This document shows positions 22,595 to 33,694 of a stretch of 34,920 bases of DNA, in pieces. The stretch spans positions 1 to 34,920 of the forward strand of contig JANTHO010000023.1 in assembly GCA_024762335.1 (NCBI GenBank). Direction: 5' to 3'. Position 1 is the stretch's first letter, and every line of letters begins with the position of its first letter. This DNA comes from Acidimicrobiia bacterium. Lineage in GTDB: Bacteria > Actinomycetota > Acidimicrobiia > Spongiisociales > UBA5794. The translations under genes and the position numbers were made by a program. The notes beneath the pieces are model-generated. The model was not told where the DNA came from and searched no databases. It was given only the letters and a program-made list of their open reading frames with translations.

Positions 22595-24066
22595 GAGACC
22601 ACCTCCGCCGGTACGGTGGATTGCTCAGATGAACTGAACTTCCCCATCGCTCGCTTGATCGAGAACCATCCGCCGTCGCCCAGCGGTGAACGGACGGCCA
22701 GCCACGTCGCCGGCCGTGTGAAGAAGTACGAGACGACTACATCGGTCACCGTTGCGATGCCGAGTGTGAGCGCGAAACCCTTGACCGGCCCGACGGCGAG
22801 CAACCACAGGAGGATGGCGGCCATGAACGTCACCGTGTCCCCCTTGATGATCGTGCTGAAGGCACCCGGGTAGGCATGGTCCACCGACGAACGGAGTGGA
22901 CGACCTCCGTGGAACTCCTCTTTCGTTCGCTCGAAGTACACGACATATGAGTCGAGCGTTATCCCGATCGATACGACGACACCGGTCACACCGGCGAGGG
23001 TGAGCGTCGTGCCCTGGAACTGTCCGAGCAGGATGATCACACCGACGAGGATGGAGCCGAACACGGTCAGCCCGACCACGGCGATCAGCCCGAGTACCCG
23101 GTAGTACAGCACCATGTAGATCGCGACGACGAGCAGACCGAGCAGACCGGCGAGGAGACCCGCTCTGAGCGAGTCGGCGCCGAGCGATGCTGAGACAGAT
23201 TCGACGCGTTCGCGCTCGAAGGTGGTCGGCAAGGCACCATAATTGAGAATGGCTGCGAGGTCCTCGGCTTCCGCCTGCGGATCATCGGAGGTTCCGATGG
23301 TGATGACGACCGCGTTGGGATCGAGGCCCGTGTCCGGGCTCACCCCGGCCGCGACTTCAGGTGCCGAGGTGACGACACCGTCGACCACGATCGCGAGTCG
23401 TCGTTCCGGAGATCCGACCGGGTTGGCTGCAAGTTCTCCGGTCGCCTGGCGGAACTTCTCACCACCCTCGGAGGTGAATTCGGGTACGACGACCCAACCG
23501 CTCGAACCGCTCGAACCGCTGAACTGCGCCCGTCCGCCCTTCATGTCGGCGCCGGTCAGGAATGCAGGGCCGACGATGTAGACGAAACTCCCGTCCTGGC
23601 TTCCGAGGTACGCAATGTCGGCGTTCACGTCGTCGGGGTCGGAGAGACCGGTGACCGGGTCGAGGTTGTCGGGGTGGTCTCCTTCGGGATCGGTCAACGC
23701 CGGGCTCGTGGCCGCGATGTCGAGGACGGGTCTGAACGACATCTCGCCGGTCGTTCCGACGGCCTGGAGGGCGCGATCACGATCTTCGACACCGGGCAAC
23801 TGAACGAGGATCGCCCGGTCCCCCTGGACGGAGATCTCCGGTTCCTGCACGGAGCCGAGGCCCTCGATCCGTCGCCGCATGATGTCGACGGCTGCGTCGA
23901 GCGTGTCAGGATCGGTTCCGTCGGGCGCGACGAGCACGACGGCGAAGCCACCCTGAAGGTCGAGTCCCAGCTTGGGTGCCCACCCCGCGAGAAGCATCGT
24001 CCCTATCGATCCCCATGCGATGGCGAGTGTGACGATGAGCGTGATGAGCGCTCGTTTGGTGTTCAT
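22591..24066 (-). CDS. secD: Protein translocase subunit SecD
   Basis: Partner of SecF, 491 aa, with one N-terminal membrane segment, the motif LGLDLQGGFAVVL, a large extracytoplasmic P1 region (about 40-300), and five C-terminal membrane segments. The usual GMAVDANVLIFER motif reads GITLDSYVVYFERTKEE, as in mycobacterial SecD (TADSFVVFFER). The periplasmic domain contains a Ser-Gly stretch (SGSSGSSG) encoded by a short tandem repeat at 23496-23520. The start overlaps the yajC stop as ATGA. Confidence 0.96.
   Translation of the reverse strand: MNTKRALITLIVTLAIAWGSIGTMLLAGWAPKLGLDLQGGFAVVLVAPDGTDPDTLDAAVDIMRRRIEGLGSVQEPEISVQGDRAILVQLPGVEDRDRALQAVGTTGEMSFRPVLDIAATSPALTDPEGDHPDNLDPVTGLSDPDDVNADIAYLGSQDGSFVYIVGPAFLTGADMKGGRAQFSGSSGSSGWVVVPEFTSEGGEKFRQATGELAANPVGSPERRLAIVVDGVVTSAPEVAAGVSPDTGLDPNAVVITIGTSDDPQAEAEDLAAILNYGALPTTFERERVESVSASLGADSLRAGLLAGLLGLLVVAIYMVLYYRVLGLIAVVGLTVFGSILVGVIILLGQFQGTTLTLAGVTGVVVSIGITLDSYVVYFERTKEEFHGGRPLRSSVDHAYPGAFSTIIKGDTVTFMAAILLWLLAVGPVKGFALTLGIATVTDVVVSYFFTRPATWLAVRSPLGDGGWFSIKRAMGKFSSSEQSTVPAEVVS
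23496..23520. repeat. In-frame 9-bp tandem repeat in secD
   Basis: The unit AACCGCTCG occurs at 23496-23504 and 23505-23513, followed by a 7-base partial copy at 23514-23520. On the coding strand it gives SGSSGSSG in the extracytoplasmic domain of SecD, probably a flexible linker that can vary in length by slippage. Confidence 0.7.
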
Positions 24067-24386
24067 TCGGAGTCGTCCTCCGTCCGCTCTGCGACGGCGC
24101 GCTTGGAGATCCGCATCTTCGTGCCCGCGTCGATCTCGATCGTGAATGTCGTGTCGTCTTCGGCGCGGATCGTGCCGTAGATGCCACCGATGGTTCTGAT
24201 CTCGTCCCCGATACCGAGCGATTCACGCAGGGCCGCTGCCTTCTTGGCACGCCTTCGCTGCGGCATGACGAGCAGCAAGTAGAAGACGGCCCCGAGGATG
24301 GCGATCGGGAGGAGGAAACCGAGCGCGCTGCCGCCCTCTTCCGCCTGGGCGAAAACGACCGTCGGCGCGATCAAGAAAGTGAGCAC
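24063..24386 (-). CDS. yajC: Sec translocase accessory protein YajC
   Basis: YajC is a single-span membrane protein that associates with SecDF. The 107-aa product has one hydrophobic segment (about 20-42) followed by MPQRRRAKK, and the cytoplasmic domain with IGDEIRTIGGIYGTI. The first 14 residues are also hydrophobic. The start is GTG at 24386 with GGAGG 5 nt upstream. The 68-nt gap to tgt holds a possible -10 (TATCGT on the minus strand, near 24430) but no convincing -35. Confidence 0.94.
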   Translation of the reverse strand: MLTFLIAPTVVFAQAEEGGSALGFLLPIAILGAVFYLLLVMPQRRRAKKAAALRESLGIGDEIRTIGGIYGTIRAEDDTTFTIEIDAGTKMRISKRAVAERTEDDSE

Positions 24387-24454
24387 GTGAACCTCCGTTC
24401 GATGTGATGCGGCTGAATCTCGGCGCGGCCAGAGAACGATAGTCTCGCGCTCGC

Positions 24455-26565
<2,111 letters not shown>

Positions 26566-26619
26566 GTCGACGGAACCATAGGATCCGGTCCGTTTCCACG
26601 AGGCCCGGAAACTGGCCGG

Positions 26620-27654
26620 CTACTCCCCCAGCAGCGTTCCCTGCGCAGACGGGTTCGTCTCCCGGTCGATACCGAGGTGCTCGTATGCCCGCTCGGTCGC
26701 GATCCGACCCCGCGGCGTGCGCTGGAGAAAGCCCTCCTGAAGGAGGAACGGCTCGTACGCGTCCTCGACCGTCTCAGGCTCTTCGCCGACGGCGATCGCA
26801 AGCGTCGACAGACCGACGGGACCTCCACCGAATTTGACGGCTACGGCGTGCAGGATGGCTCGGTCGACCTTGTCGAGACCGACTTCATCAACCTCGAACA
26901 CTTCGAGTGCCCGTCCGGCGACCCCACCGTCGATGTGACCGTCGGCTCGCACGGACGCATAGTCACGCACCCTGCGGAGGAGCCGGTTCGCGACGCGGGG
27001 CGTGCCTCGGCTTCGCGAGGCGATCGTCTCGGAGCCGTCGGGATCGATGTCCACTTCGAGGATCGCGGCCGAGCGATGAATGATCGCCGACAGATCGGAT
27101 CGGTCGTAGTAGTCGATGCGAGCCACATAGCCGAACCGATCCCGCAGCGGCGGAGCGACGCGACCCACGCGGGTCGTGGCCCCGACGAGGGTAAACGGCG
27201 GAAGATCGATCTTGATAGATCTTGCGGCCGGTCCCTTGCCGACAACGATGTCGAGCTGGAAGTCCTCCATCGCCGGATACAGCACTTCTTCGACTTGTCG
27301 CGGCAGTCGGTGGATCTCGTCGATGAACAGCACATCCCCCGCTTCAAGGTTGGTGATGACCGCGGCGAGGTCTCCCGGCCGGTCGAGTGCGGGTCCGGAG
27401 GTGCCGCGGAAGTGCGCTTCCATCTCGGATGCGAGGATCCCCGCAAGGGAGGTTTTCCCGAGCCCCGGTGGCCCGGAGAACAGCACATGGTCGATCGCTT
27501 CCCCCCGCCCTCTGGCTGCCTCGATGAGGATGGCGAGCCGTTCCTTGAGCGCGCCCTGGCCCACGAACTCGTCCATCCTGTGCGGCCGGAGTCCGAATTC
27601 GATCGCCTCATCTTCCGGTGTCGGATCTCCGGTGAGGAGCCCTTCCTCTCTCAT
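26620..27654 (-). CDS. ruvB: Holliday junction branch-migration ATPase RuvB
   Basis: AAA+ motor that drives branch migration with RuvA. The 344-aa sequence shows [12 protein letters not shown], Walker [13 protein letters not shown], Walker [13 protein letters not shown], the RuvB insertion [34 protein letters not shown] with the arginine finger, and the winged-helix C-terminus ending in [13 protein letters not shown]. The ATG overlaps the ruvA stop as ATGA. Confidence 0.97.
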   Translation of the reverse strand: MREEGLLTGDPTPEDEAIEFGLRPHRMDEFVGQGALKERLAILIEAARGRGEAIDHVLFSGPPGLGKTSLAGILASEMEAHFRGTSGPALDRPGDLAAVITNLEAGDVLFIDEIHRLPRQVEEVLYPAMEDFQLDIVVGKGPAARSIKIDLPPFTLVGATTRVGRVAPPLRDRFGYVARIDYYDRSDLSAIIHRSAAILEVDIDPDGSETIASRSRGTPRVANRLLRRVRDYASVRADGHIDGGVAGRALEVFEVDEVGLDKVDRAILHAVAVKFGGGPVGLSTLAIAVGEEPETVEDAYEPFLLQEGFLQRTPRGRIATERAYEHLGIDRETNPSAQGTLLGE

Positions 27655-28229
27655 CGCTCGCTGCGCTTTCCGAGCGCCTGAAGCGCCCGTTTGAGCATCT
27701 CCTCGACCGGCAGATCGGCGGGCATCCGACGCAGCGCCTCGCCGATTTCATCCGACTGGTATCCAAGCCCTTCGAGAGCGGCACGCACCTCGGAGAGGGG
27801 CCCGGATGCATGCACCTCCGCGTCGGCGACCTCGAGTTTCGGTCGGAGTTCCAGCAGGAGTTTCTGTGCGGATCGCTTGCCGATCCCCGGCACCGCCGTG
27901 AGCGCTGCGACGTCGTCGGTCGCGACCACGCGCCGCAGGTCGTCGGCGCCCATCGTCGACAGGATGGCGAGACCCACTTTGGGACCGATGCCCGACACGC
28001 CGAGGAGCAGGCGGAACAGGTTCCGGTCGTCGACCGTTGCGAAGCCGAACAGGGCCATCTGGTCTTCCCGCACGTGCAGATGGGTGTGGACTACGACCTC
28101 TTGGCCGACGCCCGGCAGCTCGGCAAACGTGCGGGATCCGACGGCGACCTCGTATCCAACTCCGCCGAGGTCGATGATCACGGCATCGCTCCCGGATGCC
28201 GCCAGCGTTCCTCTCAGTCTCCCGATCAT
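27651..28229 (-). CDS. ruvA: Holliday junction DNA helicase subunit RuvA
   Basis: RuvA binds the four-way junction and recruits RuvB. The 192-aa protein has the N-terminal OB domain ([28 protein letters not shown]), two helix-hairpin-helix motifs ([16 protein letters not shown] and [19 protein letters not shown]) and the C-terminal RuvB-binding helix bundle ([17 protein letters not shown]). It overlaps ruvC and ruvB by 4 nt on each side. Confidence 0.97.
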   Translation of the reverse strand: MIGRLRGTLAASGSDAVIIDLGGVGYEVAVGSRTFAELPGVGQEVVVHTHLHVREDQMALFGFATVDDRNLFRLLLGVSGIGPKVGLAILSTMGADDLRRVVATDDVAALTAVPGIGKRSAQKLLLELRPKLEVADAEVHASGPLSEVRAALEGLGYQSDEIGEALRRMPADLPVEEMLKRALQALGKRSER

Positions 28230-28714
28230 GAGATCCTCGTTTGTAGCGTCCGGTGTTGGAGATGGCAGAGCGCGACCGCCAGCGCATCTGCCGCATCAGC
28301 CGGTTTGGGGGCTGCCGGGAGGCCGAGCCGCATCGCCACGACACGCTGCATCTGCTGTTTGTCCGCGACCCCCGAGCCGGTGAGGGCCATCTTGACTGCG
28401 GAGGGGGTGTATTCGGCCGTTTCGAGTCCGTACTCTGAGAGAATCAGCAGCACGATCCCGGATGCCCGCGCCACCGAGATGGCGGTGTGGCGGTTGTTGT
28501 TGACGAAGACCTGTTCGATGGCGGCCGCCGAGGGTCGGTACTCATCGACGACGGAACGCAGGTCGCGTGCGAGTTCGACGAACCGCTCCCCGACGGGTCG
28601 ATCAGGCCGGGTCCGAATGACCCCGGCGGCGATCGCCGTTTCAGCCGAACCCGACGCTTCGATGATCCCGTAGCCGGTGCGTGTCAGTCCCGGATCGATC
28701 CCCAATACGAACAT
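28226..28714 (-). CDS. ruvC: Crossover junction endonuclease RuvC
   Basis: RuvC cuts Holliday junctions. The RNase H-fold acidic residues are present: Asp7 in GIDPGLTRTGYG, Glu in AAIEQVFVNNN, and the DAADALAVALCH pair. A longer ATG frame begins at 28753, but ATG 28714 (MFVLGIDPG) has GGAGA 6 nt upstream and fits the family, giving 162 aa. The 51-nt gap from yebC is small, so it is probably in the same transcript. Confidence 0.96.
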   Translation of the reverse strand: MFVLGIDPGLTRTGYGIIEASGSAETAIAAGVIRTRPDRPVGERFVELARDLRSVVDEYRPSAAAIEQVFVNNNRHTAISVARASGIVLLILSEYGLETAEYTPSAVKMALTGSGVADKQQMQRVVAMRLGLPAAPKPADAADALAVALCHLQHRTLQTRIS

Positions 28715-28765
28715 ATGTTCTCCATCGTAGCGGGGCGGTGGGACGGATCCCAACGACCGGACCCG

Positions 28766-29503
28766 TCATTCCATCTCGGCGAGAACCTCGTCCGGGATAT
28801 CGAAGTTCGCAAACACGGCCTGGACGTCGTCGAGATCTTCGAGCGTGTCGACGAGGCGGAGCACCTTCCCCGCCGCAGTACCGTCGACCGGCACTGAGAC
28901 CGACGCCATCTGGGTCACCTCGCCCTGGGCGATGGTCACGCCGGCATCTTCAAGCGCCGCGCGTACCGCGGGGAGATCCCCGGCGGAGCAGGTGATCTCC
29001 CACTGATCTCCCGACTGCTCGACATCGTCGGCTCCGCCCTCGAGGGCCGCCATCATCACGGTGTCTTCGTCACCCTCGACGAGGAGGTAGCCCTTCTGTT
29101 CGAAGAGGTAACCGACCGAACCGGGTTCACCGAGGCTTCCGCCGTTCTTCGTGAACGTGGATCGGACGTCGGCGGCCGCCCGGTTGCGATTGTCGGTCAG
29201 GACCTGCACGTACAGAGCGACTCCACCGGGGGCGTACCCCTCGTACCAAATCTCTTCATAGTCGACACCGTCGGCACCGCCGGCACCGCGGGCGATCGCC
29301 CGTTCGATGTTGTCCTTCGGTACCGATGCATCCTTCGCTTTCTGGATCGCAGTAGCGAGCGCCGGGTTCCCATCCGGATCGCCGCCGCCCGAACGCGCCG
29401 ACGCTTCGATTCCCTTGATCAGCTTGGCGAACAACTTGCCCCGCTTGGCGTCCTGGCGCCCTTTGCGGTGTTTGATGTTTGCCCATTTCGAATGTCCGGA
29501 CAT
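28766..29503 (-). CDS. yebC: YebC/PmpR-family protein
   Basis: This family was described as DNA-binding regulators; recent reports assign some members to ribosome-associated relief of stalling. The 245-aa protein has the invariant start MSGHSKWANIKHRKGRQDAKR, followed by IQKAKDASVPKDNIERAI, EGYAPGGVALYVQVLTDNRNR and FTKNGGSLGEPGSV. The ATG overlaps the pdxT stop by one base (TGATG) with GAGGAG upstream. Placement before ruvCAB is widely conserved. Confidence 0.95.
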   Translation of the reverse strand: MSGHSKWANIKHRKGRQDAKRGKLFAKLIKGIEASARSGGGDPDGNPALATAIQKAKDASVPKDNIERAIARGAGGADGVDYEEIWYEGYAPGGVALYVQVLTDNRNRAAADVRSTFTKNGGSLGEPGSVGYLFEQKGYLLVEGDEDTVMMAALEGGADDVEQSGDQWEITCSAGDLPAVRAALEDAGVTIAQGEVTQMASVSVPVDGTAAGKVLRLVDTLEDLDDVQAVFANFDIPDEVLAEME

Positions 29504-30090
29504 CAGTGCTCCTCGGCGAGATCGATCAACATGGAGTGCAGACGGTCGTCGTGCGTCAACTCCGGGTGGAAGGACGTGGCGAGGATACGATCCTGACGAA
29601 CCACAACGGGGTGAATTCCTCCTCCGCCCGGGTCCTCGACGCTCGCGAGCACGTCGACGGCACCGCCGACTTTCTCGATCCAGGGCGCTCGGATGAACAC
29701 GGCTCTCATGGGTGCATCGAGACCCTCGACACGGAGGTCGGCCTCGAAGGAGTCCACCTGTCTGCCGAACGCGTTGCGCTCAACGATCACGTCGAGGACG
29801 CCGAGCTGCGGCTGCTCGGGCCCCGTGGTTCCCGACGCGAGGAAGATCATCCCCGCACATGTGCCGAGCACGGGCATCCCCGTCTCCACCCGCTTGCGGA
29901 TCGCACCCATCAGACCGTAGATGGTCGCGAGCCTCCCGATGGTGGTCGACTCTCCCCCGGGGATGATCAGAGCGTCGACGGTGGCAAGCTCCTCGGGCGT
30001 CCGGACTTCGACGCCTTCCTGATCGAGCCGGGCTACCGCGGCGAGGTGCTCGCGGAAGTCCCCCTGGAGGGCGAGAGCGCCGACTCTCAC
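29503..30090 (-). CDS. pdxT: Glutaminase subunit of pyridoxal phosphate synthase
   Basis: PdxT releases ammonia from glutamine and passes it to PdxS. The class I amidotransferase triad is visible: Cys in GTCAGMIFLA and His/Glu in SFHPELTHDDRLH; PGGESTTIG is the glutamine-binding block. A longer frame to 30279 is pdxS out of frame. GTG at 30090 (MRVGALALQGDF) matches the family start and begins 1 nt after the pdxS stop, giving 195 aa. Confidence 0.95.
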   Translation of the reverse strand: MRVGALALQGDFREHLAAVARLDQEGVEVRTPEELATVDALIIPGGESTTIGRLATIYGLMGAIRKRVETGMPVLGTCAGMIFLASGTTGPEQPQLGVLDVIVERNAFGRQVDSFEADLRVEGLDAPMRAVFIRAPWIEKVGGAVDVLASVEDPGGGGIHPVVVRQDRILATSFHPELTHDDRLHSMLIDLAEEH

Positions 30091-30091
30091 C

Positions 30092-30982
30092 TCAGTTTCC
30101 CCGGTCCTGCATGCGCTCCTCAGCCGGGATGGTGTCGATGTTGATCCCGACCATGGCCTCGCCGAGGCCCCGCGAGACCTCGGCGATCTTGGCTGCGTCC
30201 TGGTAGTACGTGGTCGCTTCCACAATGGCGCGGGCTCGCACAGCGGGGTCCCCGGACTTGAAGATCCCGGATCCGACAAAGATCCCGTCGCAACCGAGTT
30301 GCATCATCAGGGCGGCATCCGAAGGCGTTGCGATACCTCCGGCAGCGAAATTGACCACCGGAAGCTTGCCCGTCTCCGCTACCTCCCGGACGAGGTCGAT
30401 CGGCGCACGGAGTTCTTTCGCAGCGTTCATCAGCTCTTCGGGGTCGAGGGTCGTCAGCGACCTGATCTGGCTGTTCATCATCCGCATGTGCCGAACCGCC
30501 TCAACGACGTTTCCCGTTCCCGGTTCGCCCTTGGTGCGGATCATCGCGGCGCCCTCGCCGATGCGCCGGAGCGCTTCGCCCAGGTCCTTCGCTCCATTGA
30601 CGAACGGCACCGTGAACGACCGCTTGTCGACGTGGAACTCGTCGACGGGTGTCAGGACTTCGGACTCGTCGATGTAGTCGACCCCGAGCGACTCGAGCAC
30701 TCGGGCTTCGACGAAGTGGCCGATCCTTGCCTTCGCCATGACCGGGATGGAGACGGCGTCGATGATCTCCTGCACTTTGCCGGGGTCCGCCATGCGGGCA
30801 ACCCCGCCTTCAGCGCGGATGTCGGCGGGAACGCGTTCAAGGGCCATCACGGACACGGCGCCCGCTTCCTCGGCGATCTTCGCCTGTTCGGCGTTGACGA
30901 CGTCCATGATGACGCCGCCTTTCAGCATCTCAGCCAACCCTCGCTTGACGCGGTCGGTGCCGCGCTCGGTCGTGTTCTCCAC
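30092..30982 (-). CDS. pdxS: Pyridoxal 5'-phosphate synthase subunit PdxS
   Basis: PdxS condenses ribose 5-phosphate, glyceraldehyde 3-phosphate and ammonia into vitamin B6. The 296-aa TIM barrel shows [21 protein letters not shown], the catalytic lysine in [12 protein letters not shown], the second lysine in [12 protein letters not shown], and [20 protein letters not shown]. The GTG start at 30982 has GAGGAG 6 nt upstream. The 70-nt gap to pimA contains TAAACT on the minus strand (31015-31010), a possible -10 without a good -35, so a promoter here is plausible but unproved. Confidence 0.97.
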   Translation of the reverse strand: MENTTERGTDRVKRGLAEMLKGGVIMDVVNAEQAKIAEEAGAVSVMALERVPADIRAEGGVARMADPGKVQEIIDAVSIPVMAKARIGHFVEARVLESLGVDYIDESEVLTPVDEFHVDKRSFTVPFVNGAKDLGEALRRIGEGAAMIRTKGEPGTGNVVEAVRHMRMMNSQIRSLTTLDPEELMNAAKELRAPIDLVREVAETGKLPVVNFAAGGIATPSDAALMMQLGCDGIFVGSGIFKSGDPAVRARAIVEATTYYQDAAKIAEVSRGLGEAMVGINIDTIPAEERMQDRGN

Positions 30983-31052
30983 GGTTCTCTCCTCGGTGTT
31001 CTCCGACCGAGTTTACCGACGCGCACTCCCGTAGAACCGCCCCCTCCACGCG

Positions 31053-32090
31053 CTAGCGGGCGGCGACCGCAGCCTCGTATGCTTCGATGTACGCGGCTGC
31101 GACGGCTCTTCCATCGAAGATCCCGACGCGCTGTGCCGCCGCTTCCGCCATTGCTGTCGCCTCATCCGATTCGGTGAGTAGATCGGCGATCGCATCTGCC
31201 AGCGCCTGCACATCTCCCGGAGGAACGAAACGGGCCGTTGACCCGGCAACGTGTTCGAACGCGGGAATCGACGATGCGATCACGCAACAACCGGATGCCA
31301 TCGCTTCCGCGACGATGATTCCGAAGCTCTCCCCTCCGAGGTTAGGCGCACAGAACACCGAGGCATCGGCGAGTTCCGCTTGTTTGGTTTCGTCTCCAAC
31401 CCATCCGAAGTATGTCACCCCGGCCACCCGCTCTGCCCGATCTGCTCCCAGAACGTGGAGTGAGGCGGAAGGTACGGCATCCATGACGCGAGGCCATGCC
31501 GCCAGCAGAACCGGGAGGCCCTTCCGCTCATCGTCCCGTCCCAGGAACGCAACCCGACCGGGGATCTTCGGACCCCTCCGGTAGGCACCGACATCGATCC
31601 CGTTCGGAACGATTCGATAGTCGACGAGGCCGTCGATCGAACTCCCGGCGATCGGACTGACAGCGGTCACGACACCGGCCCTTCGGATCGCGTATCGAAC
31701 ACCGGCACGTCCATGGCGGTAGAGGCGGCGAACCCAGGGAGGTGGATCTGCATGAAATGTGGCGACGATCGCCGGCCCTTCGACCCGCAGGGCTGCGGGC
31801 GACACGACCGGCATCAGCGGCTCGTGCACGTGGATCACGTCGACGTCGCCGAGTACCTCGTTGAGTTGCCGTCCCACGCGGGGGTTCAAGAGAACGGGCG
31901 TCTTGGCGCGGTTCGCCGGGACGACGGTGGTCTCACCGAGGAGCACAGCCCCATCCGGGCCATCCGTCCCGGGTCCGACGATCACGGCATCGTGACCCGC
32001 CTGTCTGAGCCAGCCGGCGAGCCGGATCACCTGGTCCTGCACTCCCCCGGGTCGTCCGAGATCGTACGGCGAAACGAGTCCGACTCTCAT
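31053..32090 (-). CDS. pimA: PimA-like phosphatidylinositol mannosyltransferase (GT4)
   Basis: GT-B glycosyltransferase that most likely adds the first mannose from GDP-mannose to phosphatidylinositol on the cytoplasmic membrane face. The 345-aa protein shows the PimA-type start SPYDLGRPGGVQDQV, HVHEPLMP, VATFHAD, the hinge VPNGIDV, FLGRDDERKGLPVLL and the sugar-nucleotide site GGESFGIIVAEAMASG. Linkage to patA and pgsA supports the assignment over a generic GT4. The ATG overlaps the patA stop as ATGA. Confidence 0.9.
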   Translation of the reverse strand: MRVGLVSPYDLGRPGGVQDQVIRLAGWLRQAGHDAVIVGPGTDGPDGAVLLGETTVVPANRAKTPVLLNPRVGRQLNEVLGDVDVIHVHEPLMPVVSPAALRVEGPAIVATFHADPPPWVRRLYRHGRAGVRYAIRRAGVVTAVSPIAGSSIDGLVDYRIVPNGIDVGAYRRGPKIPGRVAFLGRDDERKGLPVLLAAWPRVMDAVPSASLHVLGADRAERVAGVTYFGWVGDETKQAELADASVFCAPNLGGESFGIIVAEAMASGCCVIASSIPAFEHVAGSTARFVPPGDVQALADAIADLLTESDEATAMAEAAAQRVGIFDGRAVAAAYIEAYEAAVAAR

Positions 32091-32986
32091 CGATGCGGAT
32101 CTCCGTCGGCCGAGTCCGATGGCCAGTTCGGTTGGAACAGGTGCCAGTCGGTCGGCCGTTCGCGGATGATCTCCTCGAACGCCACCGCGAGCGCCTGGGT
32201 GCCCTTCTGAATCCGCTCCGTCCGATCATCTCCTTCCGGAATCGGAAGCTCGGAGCGGATGGCGAACCGGTGGCCGGGCCCGTCGAAGTAGCTGCCGATC
32301 GGGAAGACCGCAGCCCCGGTCATGATGGCAAGCGAAACGGGACCACCCGGCATGGTCGTCCGTTCCCCGAAGAACTCCACGTCGACACCGCGTCCGGTCA
32401 CGTCCCGGTCGGAGACGAGCGCTACCACCTTCCCCTGTCGAAGGCCCCGGGCGAGCGCCGACATCGTCGATCCGGTCCCCGCGAGGATGATGTCGATCCC
32501 GAACGCCGCTCGGGTCTTGATGAACCAGTCGGTGATGCGACGATTTGACAGGTTCTCGGCGACGGCGAGGACGGGAAGATCCAGTGACTCGCCCACGGAA
32601 CCCGCCACTTCCCAGTTCCCCATGTGGGCTACGGCAAAAATGATCCCCCTGCCGCTCTTCTTTGCGGCGAACACGCCGTCGAGACCCGTCACGCTCGAAT
32701 GGGCGATCATCCAGTCCTTCCGCCGCGGGCGGAACCAGAACACCTCAGCCCAATACCTCCCATAGGAGGCGAACATCTCGCGGCCCGCAGCCGTGATCTC
32801 CTCTTCGCTCGGACCGGGACCCATCACCCTCCGCATGTGGCGCTGCAGTAACCCCATCCGATCACGTGCGAGATACGAAACCCCGCGGCCGACGATGCGT
32901 CCGGTGCCCGGAATCAGCCGCGCCGGAAGAAGGCCGAAGAGACCGGACAGAGCCCGGTAGACGAGATACCCGGCGAGACCCCTCAC
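32087..32986 (-). CDS. patA: PatA-like phosphatidylinositol mannoside acyltransferase
   Basis: LpxL/HtrB-family acyltransferase that probably acylates the mannose of PIM1/PIM2. The 299-aa protein (from GTG 32986, MRGLAGYLVYR) has the catalytic HxxxxE motif in AHMGNWEVAG, where the mycobacterial enzyme has HSGNWD, plus SYGRYWAEVFWF, SDRDVTGRGVDVEFFGE and MPGGPVSLAIMTGAA, all shared with mycobacterial PatA. A longer frame to 33169 is pgsA out of frame. The start overlaps pgsA as GTGA and the stop overlaps pimA as ATGA. Confidence 0.9.
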   Translation of the reverse strand: MRGLAGYLVYRALSGLFGLLPARLIPGTGRIVGRGVSYLARDRMGLLQRHMRRVMGPGPSEEEITAAGREMFASYGRYWAEVFWFRPRRKDWMIAHSSVTGLDGVFAAKKSGRGIIFAVAHMGNWEVAGSVGESLDLPVLAVAENLSNRRITDWFIKTRAAFGIDIILAGTGSTMSALARGLRQGKVVALVSDRDVTGRGVDVEFFGERTTMPGGPVSLAIMTGAAVFPIGSYFDGPGHRFAIRSELPIPEGDDRTERIQKGTQALAVAFEEIIRERPTDWHLFQPNWPSDSADGDPHR

Positions 32987-33570
32987 CCTGGCAGTTGCTG
33001 CCAGGTGCGGCGGATTCGCTGCAGCACGGTCAGTCCGGTGAGGACGACGAAGATCCAGAGCATCGGTTCGAGAACGGGGAGACCGAATCCGGCCAGCATG
33101 ATTCCGAGGATGGCGACGATCATCCGCTCGGCACGACCCATCCATCCACCGCGTCCCTCGGCACCCCACGATTCGGCCTTTGCCCGGACGTACGGGACCA
33201 GCAGCGAGAATGCGAGTGCGACGAGACAGAGGATCAGAGCGACCTGATCATCCCGCAAATAGACACCGAGGCCGACCCATACGGCGATCTCGCCGAACCG
33301 ATCGGACATGGTGTCGATGAACGCTCCCCGGTCGGAGGCGGTGCCTTTGAAGCGGGCCAACGGTCCGTCGAGCGCATCGAGGAGCACGCCGAAGCCGGCG
33401 ACCAACGCCCCCTGCCAGAGCAGGCCATCGGCGATCATCGCCGCCCCGACGACCGTCAGGGCCAGACCCAGGACCGTCACCATCGTCGGGGTGACACCGA
33501 TCTTGGCGAGGACGCGGGCGATCGGCAGCAGAATCGGCGCAGCGTGCTTCCGGGCTTTCAGATCGATCAA
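32983..33570 (-). CDS. pgsA: CDP-alcohol phosphatidyltransferase, probable phosphatidylinositol phosphate synthase
   Basis: Integral membrane enzyme joining CDP-diacylglycerol to inositol phosphate. The complete family motif DG-x2-AR-x8-G-x3-D-x3-D is seen in DGPLARFKGTASDRGAF followed by IDTMSD. Several hydrophobic helices and RAKAESWG, RAERMIVAILG agree with mycobacterial PgsA1. The best start is TTG at 33570 (MIDLKARKHAAP) with AAAGG 6 nt upstream, giving 195 aa. An ATG at 33696 would run into the opposite gltA gene and adds non-family sequence. First gene of the minus-strand series. Confidence 0.88.
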   Translation of the reverse strand: MIDLKARKHAAPILLPIARVLAKIGVTPTMVTVLGLALTVVGAAMIADGLLWQGALVAGFGVLLDALDGPLARFKGTASDRGAFIDTMSDRFGEIAVWVGLGVYLRDDQVALILCLVALAFSLLVPYVRAKAESWGAEGRGGWMGRAERMIVAILGIMLAGFGLPVLEPMLWIFVVLTGLTVLQRIRRTWQQLPG

Positions 33571-33694
33571 GTAAGGCCTTTCGCCAGGGGCGACGGTACC
33601 ACGCGATTCGGCACACTTTTCTGCGGATACACTCTCACAGTGGAGAACACATCGACGGCCAGCCGATGCCCCGCTATGCGAAGGAAGTGATGCC
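33571..33694. promoter_or_regulatory. Divergent intergenic region between pgsA and gltA
   Basis: The 124-bp strand switch must hold promoters for both directions. For gltA, TTCGGC (33607-33612) and TACACT (33628-33633) are a weak pair with a short 15-nt spacer. For pgsA, TACCGT on the minus strand (about 33594-33599) is a possible -10. Neither is convincing. No strong palindrome was seen. Confidence 0.35.

Noticed and set aside
31729-31739. CGAACCCAGGG, an 11-base match to the inverted-repeat arm
   Set aside because: It is within the pimA coding sequence, lacks the second half of the palindrome and is likely chance.
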